Shown here: positions 61,080-64,000 of the stretch, piece by piece
Layout: the number at the start of each line of letters is the position of its first letter
Numbering within the stretch: position 1 is the stretch's first letter
DNA from: Flaccisagitta enflata
Taxonomy: Eukaryota; Chaetognatha; Sagittoidea; Aphragmophora
Assembly (NCBI GenBank): GCA_965153355.1
Contig: OZ231127.1
Location: 13,888,001 to 13,952,000 of the forward strand
Direction: 5' to 3'
Length of the DNA: 64,000 nt
Translations under genes and position numbers: made by a program
Notes under the pieces: generated by a model
What the model was told of the DNA's origin: nothing
The model's database searches: none
Seen by the model: only the letters and a program-made list of their open reading frames with translations

Positions 61080-63090
61080 ATTTGTATCGAGGCAGTCTAC
61101 AAACGCCACCGACAATATAACATTAACACACAGATGCCACCACTTCTACCACCAACAGCAATCTACAAACGCCACCGACAATATCACATTAACACACAGA
61201 TGCCACCACTTCTACCACCAACAGCAGTCTACAAACGCCACCGACAATATAACATTAACACACAGATGCCACCACTTCTACCACCAACAGCAGTCTACCA
61301 ACGCCACCGACAATATGACATTAACACACAGATGCCACCACTTCTACCACCAACAGCAGTCTACAAACGCCACCGACAATATGACATTAACACACAGATG
61401 CCACCACTTCTACCACCAACAGCAGTCTACCAACGCCACAGACAATATGACATTAACACACAGATGCCACCATTTCTACCACCAACAGCAGTCAACAAAC
61501 GCTACCGACAATATGACATTAACACACAGATGCCACCACTTCTACGGATCTACCACCAACAGCATTCTACAAACGCTACCCACAATATGACATTAACACA
61601 CAGATGCCACCACTTCTACCACCAACAGCAGTCTACCAACGCCACAGACAATATGACATTAACACACAAATGCCACCACTTCTACCACCAACAGCAGTCT
61701 ACCAACGCCACAGACAATATGACATTAAGACACAGATGCCACCACTTCTACCACCAACAGCAGTCTACAAACGCCACCGACAATATGACATTAACACACA
61801 GATGCCACCACTTCTACGGCTCTACCACCAACAGCATTCTACAAACGCCACCCACAATATGACATTAACACACAGATGCCACCGCTTCTATCACCAACAG
61901 CAGTCTACAAACGCCACCGACAATATGACATTAACACACAGATGCCACCACTTCTATCACCAACAGCAGTCTACAAACGCCACCGACAATATGACATTAA
62001 CACACAGATGCCACCACTTCTACCACCAACAGCAGTCTACAAACGCCACCGACAATATGACATTAACACACAGATGCCACCACTTCAACCACCAACAGCA
62101 GTCTACAAATGCCAGCGACAATATGACATTAACACACAGATGCCACCACTTCTACCACCAACAGCAGTCTACAAACACCACCGACAATAGGACATTAACA
62201 CACAGATGCCACCACTTCTACCACCAACAGCAGTCTACAAACGCCACCGACAATATGACATTAACACACAGATGCCACCACTTCTACCACCAACAGCAGT
62301 CTACAAACGCCACCGACAATATGACATTAACACACAGATGCCACCACTTCAACCACCAACAGCAGTCTACAAACGCCACCGACAATATGACATTAACACA
62401 CAGATGCCACCACTTCTACCACCAAAAGCAGTCTACAAATGCCAGCGACAATATGACATTAACACACAGATGCCACCACTTCTACCACCAACAGCAGTCT
62501 ACAAACACCACCGACAATAGGACATTAACACACAGATGCCACCACTTCTACCACCAACAGCAGTCTACAAACGCCACCGACAATATGACATTAACACACA
62601 GATGCCACCACTTCTACCACCAACAGCAGTCTACAAACGCCACCGACAATATGACATTAACACACAGATGCCACCACTTCTACCACCAACAGCAGTCTAC
62701 AAACGCCACCGACAATATGACATTAACACACAGATGCCACCACTTCTACCACCAACAGCAGTCTACAAACACCACCGACAATAGGACATTAACACACAGA
62801 TGCCACCACTTCTACCACCAACAGCAGTCTACAAACGCCACCGACAATATGACATTAACACACAGATGCCACCACTTGTACCACCAACCGCATTCTACAA
62901 ACGCCACCGACAATATGACATTAACACACAGATGCCACCACTTCTACCACCAACAGCAGTCTACAAACGCCACCGACAATATGACATTAACACACAGATG
63001 CCACCACTTCTACCACCAACAGCAGTCTACCAACGCCACAGACAATATGACATTAACACACAGATGCCACCATTTCTACCACCATCTGCC
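61080..63090 (+). repeat. 66-bp minisatellite, about 30 copies, with 330-bp higher-order period
   Basis: Unit includes ACAATATGACATTAACACAC, AGATGCCACCACTTCTACCA and CCAACAGCAGTCTACAAACG. Variants (CCAGCGACAATATG; CCACCGACAATAGG) recur at 330-bp spacing (about 62190, 62520). Because 66 is divisible by three, two plus-strand frames stay open over the array (a 22-residue repeat with MTLTHRCHHFYHQQQ, and one with MPPLLPPTAVYKRHRQ). No signal, domain or splice context supports a protein. Confidence 0.9.
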
Positions 63091-63239
63091 ACTCCCCGAT
63101 CCCCATCGCTACGACCACCAACACCAACCTCTCCATCACCGCCACGACAACTTCAACAACCGCCAGAGCCAAGCTATCACTGCCATAACCACAGACACCA
63201 ACGCCACCATCCCAACCACCACTCTCATCGCCTCAATTA

Positions 63240-63830
63240 GCAATTGCACATCTTCATCAAGACCCCCTTCGCCAATCGAATGTTGCTCTGCGCTTCCTCT
63301 ATGCAAGTAAAAACTACTGCAAAAGCCATCATCTGCAACGAAAACCCACTTCGCGCAGTCCTTAAGTCCTAACAAGATCCAAAAAAGCTCTCCAACTGGT
63401 GGACAATCAGATCGACGAAGTCAAGCACGCACAGAGATAAACACTTCGCTTCTTCCGATGCGTCATTGCTGTTTTACTTCGTTTACTTTCCCTCTCCCAT
63501 CTCACCTATGTAGTCCTCTTCACATTTAAATCCTCTCTTATCTCCCCCCCCCCTCAACTCCTCCACGCTCTTCATCTCGCTCCCCTCCAACTCGTCTCCC
63601 CCCTCTCCTCCCTCCTCTTCTTCCTTCCTCCTCCTCTTCCTCCTATCCTCCTGTTTTCGCCCTCACTCGGCCGCGGAGCCGGGACGAGGCCGGGGCGGGT
63701 CGAGGCCGGGGCCGGGTCGGTGGCGGCCTCATAGCCTCTCCGATGCCCAATTTTGTGCGTCTCCAGTGGTCAGCATTTGGTTCCTTCGCGCAGCCTTCTT
63801 TTGGCCCCGAGGGGCTCTGAAGCTCCGACT
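63240..63830. other. Pyrimidine- and GC-rich sequence, no gene recognised
   Basis: CTCCTC-rich tract (63480-63650) then a GGCCGGGGCGGGTCGAGGCC-type GC-rich patch (63670-63730). Confidence 0.5.
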
Positions 63831-63836
63831 GGGAGC

Positions 63837-64000
<164 letters not shown>

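Noticed and set aside
61080-63090. CRISPR-like array
   Set aside because: Units are contiguous 66-bp repeats with no unique spacers, and the DNA is eukaryotic.

Overview
This is nuclear DNA of an invertebrate animal: spliced genes, long AT-rich introns, very many microsatellites and many DNA transposons. The internal telomere-type DNA is TTAGGG, and there is a Collier/EBF transcription factor, a tektin, a Ly6/uPAR-type protein and a carboxypeptidase carrying a chitin-binding domain. I cannot name the phylum. One possible GA-AG intron recalls the appendicularian Oikopleura, but one intron is not enough to assign it.

Layout. (1) 1-4031, plus strand: 3' part of a secreted zinc carboxypeptidase (M14) joined by a natural Gly4Thr/Gly4Ser linker to a CBM14 chitin-binding domain. 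(2) 4403-34377, minus strand: a complete tektin-4-like gene with nine coding exons that join in frame into about 468 residues. Its 18.7-kb second intron holds a small Ly6-like gene (minus, 16058-16785) and a complete five-exon GT31 glycosyltransferase gene (plus, 22031-32877). The third GT31 intron in turn holds a composite island (24776-30680) of telomeric repeats, scrambled ribosomal DNA and an intact 603-residue tyrosine recombinase gene. A 3' tektin intron carries a 5'-truncated non-LTR retrotransposon. (3) 34406-39587: no gene recognised, mostly AT-rich DNA with one terminal-inverted-repeat element. (4) 39588-58675, minus strand: six 3' exons of a Collier/Olf/EBF (COE) transcription factor, one of them a phase-compatible cassette exon; the 5' exons lie beyond the window or were not recognised. 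A plus-strand gene (42176-45363), tentatively a CFAP119/CCDC189-like ciliary protein, is nested in a COE intron. (5) 59180-64000: simple repeats, a 2-kb array of 66-bp repeats and two copies of a dispersed hairpin family.

Four patterns stand out. First, five splice junctions in three unrelated genes have been tandemly duplicated together with the splice site, giving arrays of alternative donors or acceptors; the tektin array (123-bp period) stays in frame. Second, the telomere/rDNA/recombinase island sits inside an intron whose flanking exons still join in frame, so it is an insertion rather than a chromosome end. Third, about eleven copies of a short dispersed element end in a hairpin whose stem sequence changes between copies while pairing is kept. 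Fourth, many large fold-back elements occur, with arms up to about 1 kb.

All exon joins were made by eye from reading frame, phase and splice motifs. Family names rest on recognised motifs, not on a search.
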